64,000 nt of DNA from Asterochloris sp. CNOR1 (taxonomy: Eukaryota; Chlorophyta; Trebouxiophyceae; Trebouxiales; Trebouxiaceae): assembly GCA_963969365.1 (NCBI GenBank), contig OZ017759.1:1426001-1490000 (forward strand), read 5' to 3'. Shown one piece after another: positions 1-12,569 of this stretch. Positions within the stretch are counted from its first letter, which is position 1. Every line of letters starts with the position of its first letter. The position numbers were made by a program, and so were the translations under genes. The notes beneath the pieces were generated by a model. That model worked only from the letters and a program-made list of their open reading frames with translations, had not been told where the DNA came from and did no database searches.

Positions 1-152
1 AGCGGCAGTCGAGGCACAGGTGAGCAGGTGCTGCACTGCATGCGGATGAGGGGAGAAAGAAGCCCACTGTGCAGCTGCTGGCGGCAGCAGGGTGACAAGC
101 TCTGCTGTCCTGCCTCGCTCCACTTAAAATAGCCTCTTGCTGCTCATCGCAG

Positions 153-3100
153 GTGCCAGCAGCTGCAGCTCATCGTGCCCCGGCCCATCGCGCGGTGGCT
201 CAAGGTGCTCAGCCAGCCCTGGGAGGGGGACGTGACAATGGTGCTGCCCAGCGCCTACAGCCAGATCAAGAAGGCCATCACCAACCCCACATCTGCAGAC
301 CTGCAGGAGGCCTGCCTGCAGGCAAGTGACTGGCTGCGGGCATTCGGCCGGCACAACTGGGCAGGCAGCCACCCAGTGATGCCTTATGTGTGCATCTGGC
401 TGCATCATTGACTGCCAGCATGAGGCGTGAAGGCGGCATCATCGTTCGTGGCTCATGGTCCAGCAGGTTGTGGTCCTGGCCTACTGACTGCAGCAGACCA
501 GTCTCAAGGGCAGCCTTCCAAGGGTCAGAAGCACCAAAGCAATGGACCTCACCTGCACGGGGAGCAGCCTGCTTAGGCCCAGGCAGCTCATGTAAAGCTG
601 AATTGGCTGACGCAGTCAGCGCGCGATGGAGCAGCAGGCCAGGACCAGAACGGCATGAGGCACTCACTGGGTTGGGCCTGCAAAGGGCCAGGAGAACACG
701 TGCTCAGGAAACTGCTGCTGTGAGCTCCCACGCGTGCACCTGCAGGGGGAGCAGTCCACGTGGGCCAAGATGTCGGCCATCGAGTGCAACTGCGGCATTG
801 AGGTCACCCTCGACCGCTGCCTGCGCAAGCTGGAGGCCCGTGCCCGTCAAGCGCGCATCAACGAGATCCAGCTTCGGCGGATGGCGGGCATGCCACGCTC
901 TGCTGCAGCAGAGGAGGCTGCAGCTGCTTCAGGGCAGCCCTCTCAGGAAGCCCAGGAAGGTAGGTGGGTGGTCTTGCACTGAAGACATGGATCATGCAGG
1001 GCATACATCAGGAGCATGACTGCGGTGTGTGGCAGGAAGCTCCAGGTCGGCAAAGGAAGCTGCGCCTGCTGCGGGGCAGCCTTTCAGTAGGCTAGGGATG
1101 TTGTCTGGCATCAAGCAAGCCCTGCCTATTGCTAGGCACATTGCAGGAGCATGGCTGGGCGATGTGACCGGGATGGCCCTCCTCAGCTCTGGTAGAGAAC
1201 GATCCCAGTGGGGGGGCCCAGCCCTTGCTGGATGCCTCAAGAAGCTTGGTGTGCAGTCCTCACTGCAGGGACGCCTGCAGGTTGCAATGCTGCAGCAGCC
1301 GCTGTCGGTACAGGCCTCCTGGGCCACGTGGGAGGGTGCGCTGCCTGCCCTTCAGGGTTGAATAGACTGTTGCTGCTGCAGATGGGCTGTTCTGGTGCAC
1401 CCACCGCGCTGCATCATGCTGTCATGGCCTGGTCTGGGCATTGACCCCTGTAGTGCTGCGTGGCCGCCAAGCCAGGTGCCAGCAGGGTGATGCATGGCTG
1501 TCAAAATCGCTTACAGGCTGCAGTGCACTGCAGGCCTGGGCGGCCATGCATCTGTGGCTGTGCAGGTGGCAGGCCAGTGTAGAGGTCCTGGATGGGGCAC
1601 TAGCATGCCGCACAGAACTGCAGCATCAACTGTAGACCCTGAAACCGGTCTATCTGTGGCTGTGCAGCTGCCGCTCGTGCCCAGAGCTTGCCAGCAGGTG
1701 GTCTGGCCAGCCCCCGCCGGAGCAGCAGCGGCGTCCTGCCGACCCAGTTCCCTGGCAGGGCCTCCCCCCAGCAACCGCCGACGATGTCCACCAGCGAGAG
1801 TGCCAGCAGGTGTGGGGCTGTCAGAGTCCCACTATGCTGTGATCAGAAGTGTTGCCAATTTGCCCTCAAAGCAGGTGTTGCCGTACAACCCCACCCCTGC
1901 ACCACATGCTGTGCATGCATGGGGCTCTGCACCCCACCAGCAAGGGTGCCAGCATGTGTGGCTTGGCTGACTGACTTCTGGCCTAGCCTCATCAAGCGCT
2001 ATGCTGGCCCTTGGTCTCCCTGCCGCACAGCATGACCAGGCAACGCCTGAGACATGCGCAGGCAGGCCTTGCTTAAGCAGCTCTAAGCAATCTCTCACAA
2101 GCGCAAGGCGAGGGCATCCTTTATATGCACCTACCACCTGCAGGATGCTGTGCATTCACTGGCAGCAGCAGTAACCTCTCATCAGCGAAGCTACTGAAAG
2201 CCAAGTTTTGTGCACCTTCCTGCAGGATCCTGCGCACCACAGGGAGCAGCGGCAGCGCCGAGCGCCTGGACCGGGAGCGGGAGCAGAAGGATCGCGTGGC
2301 GGCCGCAAGGCGGGGCATGGGGTCGCGCATCCCCAGCTGGCTGCACCTGACTGCCCTGGGTGAGCTGGCAGGAGAGGGGTGCAGCTGTGTCGCCGCTGTC
2401 CAGGCTCTCCCTTGCAGGCGCTGCATGCCCACAATAGTGGACACAGCACCGCAAGCATGCTCCTTACCAACCTGCAGGCCTGCCCAGCGTGCCGTCAGAG
2501 GAGAACCTGGCAAATTTGCGTGATGGGCGATACATGAGCATAGATGACCTCCCATCCATGCCACGGCCGCAGTCTTCACGTGAGGAACCCTGAGTGCCGT
2601 CCAGCTTTAAAGCCTGCCGCAAGCTCATCTGGGCAGTTTGCCTCATGAGACCAAGCTCTCAGTGCTGCTCCCTGCCTTGCTGCCTCAGAGAGCCGGCAGC
2701 AGCACCACTGCCAGGGCCTTGCTGTGCCTTGTGGGCTGCCTGTCTGCCTGCCACCTTGGAGCCTGCTCCATGCTCCATTGGGCTGCTTGCCTCATGATAT
2801 GACACTCTCAGAGCTGCATTATGGCTTAGTGTTCACAACAATACGATGGCCAGATGTGCTGCGCCAGCTGCAGTGAGTTCTGCCAGCCTTCCTGTCTCCA
2901 GCAGCACAATGGCCAGAAAGCACCGCACATGGTTGCGTCTGCCTGCCAGCCTTGAGGTCCGCATCTTGCAGGAGGCTCTGGGCTGCTGGCCTTTGAGACA
3001 GAGCCTCCAGAGCCTCTACGTGCCCTCCCCTGCCTCCCATGCCCCATCGCATCTCCAGGTGTCCCTGCAATGCTGCTCTCAGCTGCCTAGAGGGCTGAGA

Positions 3101-3967
3101 TCTGCGAGCTGGGCCCTCACAACATGTAGGCATACCTACTTGCAGTGAGTTTCCTGCCGGCAAGCTGCACAAAAACGTGTCCTGCCTGAGTGTGTTGTGC
3201 ATGCTTGCTGGTGCCCTGCAGACAAGCTGCACACGCTGGGCAGTGGAATCGGGGCATCAAGCCTGGAAGCTGTGCTGGAGCTGGAACCCTCCGGGGAAAA
3301 CAGACAGCAGGACGACAGCGAGCCTGTGACCAGGTGCGGCAGCCGGCACGACATCAGCACAACCTCTCCTGCTTAATCTGCTCGTCAGGGGATCCCTGCA
3401 GCAGCACCAGCACACCCATGCAGATTAAGTTGCGGGGGTTTAAGTCTTGTTTGGAGGTCCTGGCAGCCTGATAGGGGTGTGTAGGGCCTGTGTCTGTGAA
3501 GCAACACACCAGGCACAGCATGCACTCAGCCTTGCTTTCGCATGACCCTTTCTGCAGTCTCAGGCATGAGTGTGGTGCCTGCAGGTTGGAGTCCTCATGT
3601 GAGGATGGCTGGTCTGCCATGAACCCCCGTCGGCCTTGTTCCTGACCCGCTGTGTTGCTGCAGACTGGTCACCTTGTGTCTGATGGCAGGTCCTACCCTG
3701 CCGCTGTATGATCGCGTGCAGTGCATGACCACATGGAGGCACACCGCACGGGCCACCAATGGCTTGTGTGCTGCTTGCAGGGTGGAGCCCTCGTATGGGG
3801 ATGGCTGGTCCGGCATGGAGTACCCAGATTGGGCTCCTGAGGCCTATGACTGCACAGACAGCAGCGCAGACATTTGGAAGACGCTGCTGCCCCTGGCAGC
3901 TGCTGCAGACAACAGCCCCGCAGACCCTGCCACCTCCAGTCAAGGCCTAGACCTGATTGCCCCCTGA
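153..3967 (+). CDS. SDP1: SDP1-like triacylglycerol lipase, 3' end (partial)
   Basis: C-terminal part of a patatin-like lipase of the plant SUGAR-DEPENDENT1 family, which hydrolyses triacylglycerol at the oil-body surface. Proposed exons: 153-321, 746-959, 1698-1809, 2226-2359, 2478-2579, 3222-3333, 3781-3967. All junction phases agree and give about 342 residues up to TGA at 3965-3967. Family-specific strings seen are QPWEGDVTMVLPSAYSQ, TWAKMSAIECNCGIE and SRIPSW, in the same order as in plant SDP1. The patatin Ser-Asp dyad would lie upstream, outside the window. The acidic, Ser-rich tail after SRIPSW is poorly conserved in the family. The first intron has a GC donor (CAG|GCAAGT at 322). Introns 2 and 6 hold decayed copies of adjacent exon ends. 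Identity is firm; the exact edges of exons 1 and 3 are less so. Confidence 0.85.
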
Positions 3968-4803
3968 ACCCCTGTGCCATCGTGAACCGCGCAGCGCTGC
4001 GCAGAGACAGCAACAGAGTAGCACTGCAAGCCGGGCTGGTGGCATCCCTTGGGTGTTGCGCGTCCAAGACGTCCAGCAGATCAGCTGCAATTGCCCAACA
4101 CTTAGTCCTGGGTCTCAGAGTCTCTCTCACTGCCTTGGACGCATGTCAGCCGCCCCTCATAATGCTGATCAGCAGAGACCTTTCATTGCGTTGTTCAGTA
4201 CTTGTCGTTGCCCCCGAGTGTGTGTGATGGCTGGCAGCATCAGGCTGCTGCTGTCCCATGTTTCACAGCTGTGCTGTGTGCATCCCAATTTTGTTTGGCT
4301 AGATAGCTCTTTCTAGCAATAGCATCTTGAAACGGGTCTGCAGCTTTTGTGTGTGACCATCGTCAATTCGTAGGCTAGAGACATGCTCCGCCCACGCAGG
4401 TTAGGGACAGAGGCAGTCAAAGCCAAGTCATGCAGAGTGACAAGGCGCCTGAAATGGCACATGTTCCAACCTTACTTGACCAGTTGGTACCACTGATCTC
4501 TCACCTGTGAGATGAGGAGCAACAGCCCATGGACCCCATGTCACAGGTAGTGCTGAGAAAAGCATGACAGGCTACAAGAAGAGGAGGTGACTGGCTTGAC
4601 ACAGCAAGGCAGCCATGTGAAAGGGCTTGTCACAATCTGATTTTCTGCTCAAGTCTGCAATATGTTCCAAGGTGATCATTGGACAGGTGGGTGCTGTAGT
4701 TTGTCAAAATGTCTAAAGAAGCAGTGCAAATACGCACCAGACTCAACAGGAGCTTGTAACATTGAGACTTGAACACTGGCAGAGGACAGTTTGGGGTACT
4801 CAG
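3968..4803. other. Intergenic region with convergent 3' ends
   Basis: This region lies between the lipase stop and the SWAP stop on the opposite strand. It holds the two 3' untranslated regions. TGTAA at 4755-4759 could be the lipase poly(A) signal, although it is nearly 800 nt from the stop. No other gene, repeat or RNA was recognised. Confidence 0.6.
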
Positions 4804-7800
4804 TCAAAGCTGGCCCAGCATTGCACGCACTCGTGCACGCAGGTCAGCAGAAGCAGCAATGCCGCCAGCAGCATGGGGGCCGTCATGATCCAAGGCAGCA
4901 GCAGGGCTGCGGGAGCTGCGACGGCGTTTGCTCTTCCTCTGCCTGCTGCGGTGCTCTCTGCCAGTGTCTGTGCTGGCACCGTCAGAGAGCTGCTCGCTGC
5001 CGTGGCGGCTGGAGTGGCGAGATCTCTTCTGGCGGCTGCGCCTGCTGCTCCGCTCTCTGCTGGTCTGTCGCTCAGGGCTGCCCCGCTCGGCCCCAGAGCC
5101 CTCAGTGCGGGACTGCTTGTGGGGAGCATGCCTGCTGCTGTGCTCCCTGCTGCTGTGCCTCTCAGGGCTGGGCTGCTCGTCCCCTGACGCCTCAAAACGG
5201 TGGCTGGAGCGGGGGGGTTGCTTATGGCGCTTGTGCCGTCGGTGCTCACGCTCTCGAGTGCTGTCCCTGCTCCTGCTCCGGCGCCGCTTGGGTGAGACGT
5301 CGACCGGCGCGTCAGGGTCTGCATTGGGCACCAAAAAAAGGAAACTGCTCTATCAGCTTTTGATTGCCTGTGACTGCCTGTGTGCTTGGGGACAGTGACA
5401 GGCGCCTGAAGCACTGCAGCAGCTTGCAGCGTGTGTCAAGGTGGGACCTGCCCAAGAAGTGTCCATCCACTCATGCAGCGCTGTGCAGGGTGTGGCAGAG
5501 CTGGCCCTGCAGTGATCTCCCCTCTGCTGCCATGCATCATGAAGGGCACAGCGTGCGGAGCTGTGACCATCCATGCAGCCAGGTGCTGTGCAGAGCCAGC
5601 AGACAGGCCATCTGGCACGCTGCGCTGTCCCTGCGCTGCTTTGCCGCTCTGGCTAAGCCACGATCACTGCTTATTCAGGTCCAGGCACCCAGTCTGACCT
5701 GAGACAGCAGCAACAACCCACCTGACAGGACTGCATGCTCTGACACAGGGTCAACAGATGGGCCAGTGGTGGCAGCAATCAGCTCCTCCAGCTTGGGCAG
5801 GGAGTCACGTGGAGCCAGCAGCTGCAGCTCCTCTGGTTTTGGGACAGCAGCTGCGAGGATCTCCCCTGGCTCTGGCTCCTCGGCAGGCTTTGCCTCTGCT
5901 GCCATCCCCTCTCCATCGCTCTGCAGAGACAGTAAGGTCTTTTCAGTCGGCCAGCCAACACTGCAGCAAACAATGTTAACAAATCCACTCCTGTTTCCGA
6001 CTAGGGTGCACCCAGCCACACAGCCCCAGTGCAGAGAACCATTGGGCATGTATGCAAGACGGCTGGCAAAAGGTCCCCTGCTCATGTAATGGACACATTG
6101 GGGTCATGACAGTACTTGCTTGTGGATGTTGAGAGGGAGGAGGTTGGGCAAGATTGAAAGCCAGGGCTGTCAACCCGCCAGTCATGGATGCGTTCAGCTG
6201 CCCCTGCTGCATGCGTCCAGATGTAGGACATGCAGCGAGCATGACCACTCATGAAGCCCCACAAGGGAGTCCCGGACTCAGCGCAATCAATTCCAGACAT
6301 GACTGTGTGGCTTGGGGAAAGGCCCAGCTACCCACTTTCACCCAGACTGCACCAGACTGATGCCTGTATGTGGAGCATGTGCTCCCAGAAGACAGCAGCG
6401 CAACTGCTGGGACTGAGTTTCAGTGTCAAAGGCTGCTGTTAGAAGTGTCCTGGCTTTGCACTCAGAGACTCAAAGGTCTGGTATGCCACTGCATGTAGTG
6501 CTGTGTCCTGTGTTTGTAGGGGATGCTGCTGCAAGGCAGCGTTGAGAGCGGCAGGCGCCTACCTCAGAGTCAGCGCTGAACTGGCGTCGATATCTCGCCA
6601 GAGCGCTCTGCTGCTTCCAGCGCTCCTCCTGCTCCTCCCGAGCTGAAGCCAGCTTCCTGGCTGCCAGCATCTCTCGCGCCAGCCTGCAAGCAGGGCACAT
6701 GCCATCAACTCAGTCTTGAATGAGAAAGTCGATGAACCAGAGCAGGTGTCAAGCAGCCTGAGAACGATCAGGCAGCATCTGTTTTGCCAGCCTGCCACTG
6801 GAGGCTGGCGCCACTGAAAACAGATTGACGTGGCGGGGCGCCCAGCAGCTGGGGAGGCCATGCAACCTGAGATTACACCACGTGCAGGCAGCTTCTGGCT
6901 GCCAGCCTCTCCCATGAAAGCCCTGACAGCCACCCATCGTCAAGGTGCCCAGCGCCCAAACATCAAATCTCTTCGTGCCCTGGAGGCATACCAGGCCCTC
7001 TTAGCAAGCTGGTACGTTTTCGCAATGAGCTACTCCACACGTGCATGTGCCTGGACCGTGACCTCACCCAGCGCCAGGCTTGGCAGATCAACTCGACTGA
7101 TACCAAAGCAAAAGACCTGCCCCCACATCCAGCTGTGCCTCCAAGCAGCACAGTCTGGGTCCGTTGCTCCCGCTTCTGGAGCTGGGCGCAGGGATATATG
7201 TCCAGGGTATGCTGTCCTCAGATCACCATGCATGCCACACAACTAGCTTCTAACATGCACCACTGCTCTTCTGGGTGTCTCTCAGGCAGCTGAAGAGTGA
7301 AAGCGCCACACGAGCAGTCGACTCGATTGACCACAGCCCTGCCACACATGCCGCAGCAATGTCGCTGCGAGGCACTGCAGGCTTACTTGCGCCGCTGCTC
7401 CTTCTTCTGGGCCTCGCTCAGAGAGCTGTCGCGCTGCTGCTTCTCCTGCGCAACAGCCCTCTGAGCCTCCAGAACAGCATCGATGCTCAGCCCTGTCCCT
7501 GTCTCGCCCTCAGCAGGCCCTTCCTCCTGAGTCCCCTCCTCTTTTGCTTGCTGCGGCACCTCTGAGTCACCCGACAGCTGCTGGGCAGGCTCCGTATCAG
7601 CAGCTGCCTCTGCCTGGGTGGCAGGCGTGGCAGCAGGTGCATCAGCAGAGGGCTGCTGGGCGTCATGTTCCTGTGCGTTGGCATCAGCAGCAGGTTGTGC
7701 TGAGGCTGCCTCTTCATCTGCCTGCTGCTCAGCCGCCCCGTCTCCTGCACAGCAAAACAGATAGTCCTTGCTCATCAGTCAGCTAAGGCTGCTGGACATC

Positions 7801-10800
7801 ACTGTCCTGCCTGCTGACAGCTTCATACTTTACCTCTGCCTGCCAGATTGAGTTTCACAGGCAGCATGAACCCCACGCTGTCGGTCTCAGCCCCCTCGCA
7901 CCTTTCGCCGTACTGGCCAGGCTGGGATTAGCCTGCAGCGTGAACTTGCGTTTGCGTCCTGAGCTGCCGCCCAGCTGCTCCGCCGACTGGGTGCTGGGGA
8001 TGGCCCTGTCGGCCTGGCTGTGCAGCTCATCCAGCTCAGCATCACCAGCTGCCGGGGCCAGGGAAGAGGCAGCAGAGGTCGGCGCAGTCTGGCTTGGCGT
8101 TGCAGCAGGAGGGTTGAAAACCTGCTGTGCCATCTCCTTGCCCAGCACGGACATCAGCTGCTGCCTGCACAAGCAAGCACAAAAGTTTATGGCTTGGTGA
8201 TGGCTGCTGGGCTTGGTGCTGGGGCAGGATGGTTGAACACCTGCTTTGCCATTGCCTTGTCCACCCCACAGAGAGAGAAATGGCCACCAGCTGCTGGTTG
8301 CATCGAGGTTGCTACAAATGCCCAGGCGCTGCAGCTTGCTTCCTGGCTGCACAGCCAACCAGCTAGCCTTGTCCAGGCTGTGGCGGCCCGACCACGACCA
8401 GATGCCCAAGCACTCACCAGCACATGCACCTGCAGCAAGCTGGGCTGGAGTGTGAATGTCCCGCAGGCCATGCACGGGCGCCCACCACCTGAACATTGTG
8501 TAAGGTTCACGTTGATGACAGCAATGCGAAGTCGTTGATTCCATACGAAACCTGACCTTCAGGCAGCAGGCCGGCCTCCAGTGCTCCCAGTGCATGTGGC
8601 ACAGTCACCTGTGGTACTGATGGTATTGTTCCAGGATCTGTTGAGGCCACACATCATGAAAGACAAGACTCCCATGCAGCAGGCTGACCTGTGGTCCTCA
8701 TGATAATCGTACAGGAGCATGAAAGACAGAGCTCAGTGACGGAACAAAGGGAGGCCGCAGCTCCCGTTCAGCCATCTGCCAAACAGGCAGGCGCACCTGT
8801 AGTACTCATGGTACATGTTCCACGGCAGCATGAAGGCGAAGCGGGGGTTCCCCTTCTCCTTCATGCGCACAGTTGCCTCAAACTGGGGGCCTGCCTTCTG
8901 CAGCAGGGCAGGGGGGAGAGGTCAGACCGCGACCTGGCAGTACTGCCGGCAGGGCCCAAGACAGCACCCTCAGGCAGCCGCTTAGCACAGCAGGCCAAGA
9001 GCTGGCTTTGGGGGTAAACACATGCAAACGGCACCCTCAGATGACCCAGCAGGATGTGCAAGCATGGAAGGTCCGCCGAGCCTTGCAGCAAACCGCAGAT
9101 CAGGAAATCAGAGACCAAAAGCTGCCTCCTTCCAGGCCCTGTGCCAGGATGCAGGGAGTCTGGGCACCTCTGCAGGCAGCGCCTCGCTGGCGCCTGCGGG
9201 GATTACCATCGAGCTGCCTTCGGTGGTCTGCAGCACACTGCCGTCTGAGCTGCCAGGGCAGTGGGCAGCGCCAGCCAGGGCAGGTGGGTGCTCTGCGCGA
9301 GGTCCCTGGCAATGGTGCAGCAGTGGCACCCTGGGGGTGTGTCGGAGGTCAGCAGCGAGCGAGTCTTGTTCTGTACCAAGCTGTGGCCAGCAGGCCTGTG
9401 CAGCCCCCAACTCGGCTGCCCACCTTGATGAAAGCGGCCAGCCTGTCTATGATGCCCGAAATTTCAGGTGGGGGTGTCGCTGGCCCGGAGCCTGTTGCAG
9501 AGGTGGGGCTGGCAGTGGGGGCAGCGCTCGCGTGCTTGGCAGCTGGCTCCATGCCCGGCACCTCAGGCTCAGGAGACCCTGGGCGCTGGCTTGGCTCAGC
9601 AGCTGCTGCAGCATGGTGGCCTGCAGTTGCAGGGCAGCAGGGCCACCTGGCACATTGCGAGTGCATACTGAATGGCTGCCACCTACCACAGCAGCCGCCT
9701 GCCCTGCCAGCGGCCAGCACAAGCAACCCGCAAATGCAGGCCTGTGAGTCGTTCAGGTAGTGGTCTAAAGAGTGCCAATTGCTTTGCACCAGGGAGTGCA
9801 GGCCCCTGGCAGGGTGACGTGCAGCATGCTGCTCTGCGTGCTCTGCCCAGCACACACCTGCCCGGCCCTTCAAGCAGCTGCGGGTTGGCAATGTGGACCT
9901 CTGCTGGCCTCACCTGGGCGCATAGGCAGCATGCCGAGGAAGGGCATCGGCCGCAAAGGCCTGCCATGTGGGGGCAGCATGCGCGGCCCAAAGCCTGGCT
10001 GCATTCCAACTGGGGCCACCTGGTAAGGAGCGCTGCTGGCTGCCGGGAGCCCCAAGTGTGCCTGCGGCGCCCCTGAGCCGCTCACAGGCGGCAGGAAGTG
10101 CGCTGGCTGCCCCTCTTCAGCATCACTGTGCCCTGCAGGCACTTCTCCCACCATTTGTGAAGATGAGGCAGGCTGCTGCGCCTCAACCTCTGGAGATGCC
10201 TCCTGCTGTGGGGCTGCAGCTGCAGGCTCAGCTGCTGGGGTGTGCTGGGCTGCCTCTTGAGCATCCTGTCTCACAATGTCCTGCAGGACAGCATGGGGAG
10301 GACCTGGATATCACAACATCAGGCCTGACACAGGCACTTGAGGGACACTGAGAGCATGTCAAGCTGACAAACTCAGCTTGTCACGTCCTACTGGGCCTGG
10401 AATCTTGAAGGAAGGCAACCTGCTCGCAGATACTCATCAAGCTGCCTGCTCACAGCTGTTTGAGAATGGGGGAAGCATTTTCATGCTTTTCAAGTGCTCG
10501 ATTGGAACGCGAGAGGCACTGAGACTCGTGTTGCAGTGCAAATGCACGCATAAGGTGCTCACCTGGGGGTTTGTCTCCACAAGCCACCTGAAGTATGAGT
10601 GCAGCCGGTCCTTAGGGTCCAAGAACCTGAAGTTTGCATTGCCAGCCTGCTTGACGCGCAGCACAAACTCTGTCTGGCCCCCTGACCCGCGCACAAACTT
10701 GGCCGTCTGCATGATGACCTGTGGAGCAGCAGAGACTTGCCAAGTAAGAAGTGCTGAACCAAGCAACCCAGGCTGCTGTAGAGTGCAGCAGCATCTAAGG

Positions 10801-12157
10801 CGTAGACTGTGTCCGGGCACCTTGCGAGCATCGCCTTGGCAGCAGCTGTGCCTCTTGTGCTTTGTGCACCACCAGGCCCCAAGCACAGCTTCAGATCTTG
10901 TCTGGCCAGGGGCTCTCACAGTTGTTGCAGGCCCATGTGTCCGATATGAAGCACAGGCCCCAAGTCCAAGCTTGAGCGGTAGCGGCAGCCCCGACTGGTG
11001 CACCATGTGAAAGGCGTCTTAGTGACCCTGATGATGAAATGACAGGCAGCCGTAATCTTGTGCAGTGTACCAGCAGCAGCATCTCTGACCTTGTGCATGC
11101 GCTCCAAGCTGGGCAAGTGCTCCCGCAGGTGGTGAGGCACCAGGAACGTGGGCACAAAGGGCTTGTCAGCTCCCTGCTCCCCAGGCGGCTGCTGCTGGGG
11201 CCGAGCCTGTGCTGCTGTCGCTGCTGCACCGGCAGCTGCAGGCGCCGTCTGTCCGTAATCAAACCCCACTGCATTGTAGCCTGCTGGGCGCCGGGGAGGG
11301 GGCAGCAGAGGCTGAGGCTCGTCGTCCTCTTCCTGATCTGAAGCGTCTGCAGGCAACACGGTGTGCATGGTGTTTTCTGGGTGCTCCATGCTGCTGTGGC
11401 CCTGAGGTGGAGTGCATGGCATGACCAGGCACCCGGCTGAGGGGTGCCCAAGCTGCCACCCCTGATGAGTCTTGATATTGCCTGCAGCTGAGCGGCAATG
11501 ATCTTCGGTAGCTGCGGCGCTTTCTGCAACGCTGCCGCTTGTGGGTCAGCACCTGGACGAAGCAGCCTCCCACCTGCATGCTCTTGGCTGCCGGCACCAT
11601 TCAGGTCTGCCTCCTCCTGCTCCTGCTCTGCAGGCAGATCCCTGAAGCGCTCGTAGTCCAGCTGAGGGTCCTGCTCCTGAGGGTCGGCAACTTGCACCCC
11701 TGCCAAGCCCTGCAATGGCGACGCCACAATGCATGCTCATCCATTGTCAGGGAAACATCCGTCTAGGTGAAGCTGGCTGTGCAAGCTGTGGCATGGCTGC
11801 CATGTATTCCAGGTTCTCCTACAGCCACCATCTGAGTGCAGAGCTCGATAGCAGCCGACTCATCAGTCACTTGAGTCTCAGGTTCCCTGCAGATGCTGCA
11901 GGGTGAGCAGGCCTTGCTGGAGTTACATTGCATCCCGCATCGCTCTGGCCTTTTGACGGCATGTAACTGCATGTCTTGGCACACAAGCCAAGCACAGCAC
12001 CCACCCTGCTCTCCAGAGACGAGGCATTGCTGGGATCTAGCAGCAGGCGTGCATCGAAGCGATCACAGGTGCTCTGGTCCCCCCAAGGAAGCATGTGGTG
12101 CTCTGCATGCAGGCTGGCGGCCGCTGCCTCATCAGCAAGGATGAGTGCATGGCTGCC
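4804..12157 (-). CDS. SFSWAP: SWAP-family (suppressor of white-apricot) splicing regulator
   Basis: Nuclear regulator of alternative splicing. Proposed exons, 5' to 3': 12157-12005, 11876-11829 (or from 11886), 11709-11460, 11346-11090, 10718-10563, 10280-9914, 9620-9424, 8897-8797, 8164-7902, 7744-7387, 6683-6563, 5920-5722, 5318-4804. These give about 994 residues without the first exon. Exons 1-3 show the DRY_EERY domain (CDRFDARLLLD, then QLDYERFRDLP). SURP1 is in the 10718-10563 exon (QTAKFVRGSGGQTEF, FRFLDPKDRLHSYFRW). SURP2 is split over 9424 and 8897 (IIDRLAAFIK, then RFAFMLPWNMYHEYYR). A charged coiled segment follows (REMLAARKLASAREEQEER). The last exon is an RS-type tail rich in RS, SR, RH and KR dipeptides. 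The initiating ATG must be in a short exon upstream of 12157 that I could not fix. Domain order and length match animal and plant SWAP proteins. Confidence 0.85.
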
Positions 12158-12569
12158 CTGCAATGCCAGAGTGCCAGCGGAGTGCACTAAGTCCCTGGGC
12201 AGCCCTGCAAAGCTGTCGGAGCCACCTGCACAGCAATGTGCAGGCAAGAAGTTTGAGGAGGACTTCAGGGAGCATAGCCTTTAGGCTACAAGAGCATTGC
12301 AAGCAGCTTGCCATGGATGCTGGAAGCAATGACTGCACCTTGCCGCTTCCTGGTTGTCATTCACGACTAGGATCAACGCGGAAAGTGCTTGGCTGCTTCG
12401 CTATTGAGAGCGCAGCATGAATGAGGCATGAGTACACAATTTTAGTATACGATCTGTTCTGCAAACCTCTGCCTGTTGCAGCAGCACATACTGCTGTAGC
12501 TACAGCTGACCCGGACAGATCACTGACAGAGTCCCTCAGAAGCCTCGCTTCCCAGGGGCCAATTTGCAG
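12158..12569. promoter_or_regulatory. Divergent upstream region of the SWAP and VSR genes
   Basis: About 410 nt separate the first recognised SWAP exon (minus strand) from the VSR start codon (plus strand). The missing SWAP first exon and both promoters should lie here. No convincing TATA box was seen. Short distance and head-to-head layout suggest a shared promoter. Confidence 0.5.

Noticed and set aside
4804-5334. The RS-rich frame as a separate SR protein starting at MVPNADPDAP
   Set aside because: An acceptor at 5318 and phase continuity join it to the SWAP gene, whose family ends in an RS tail.
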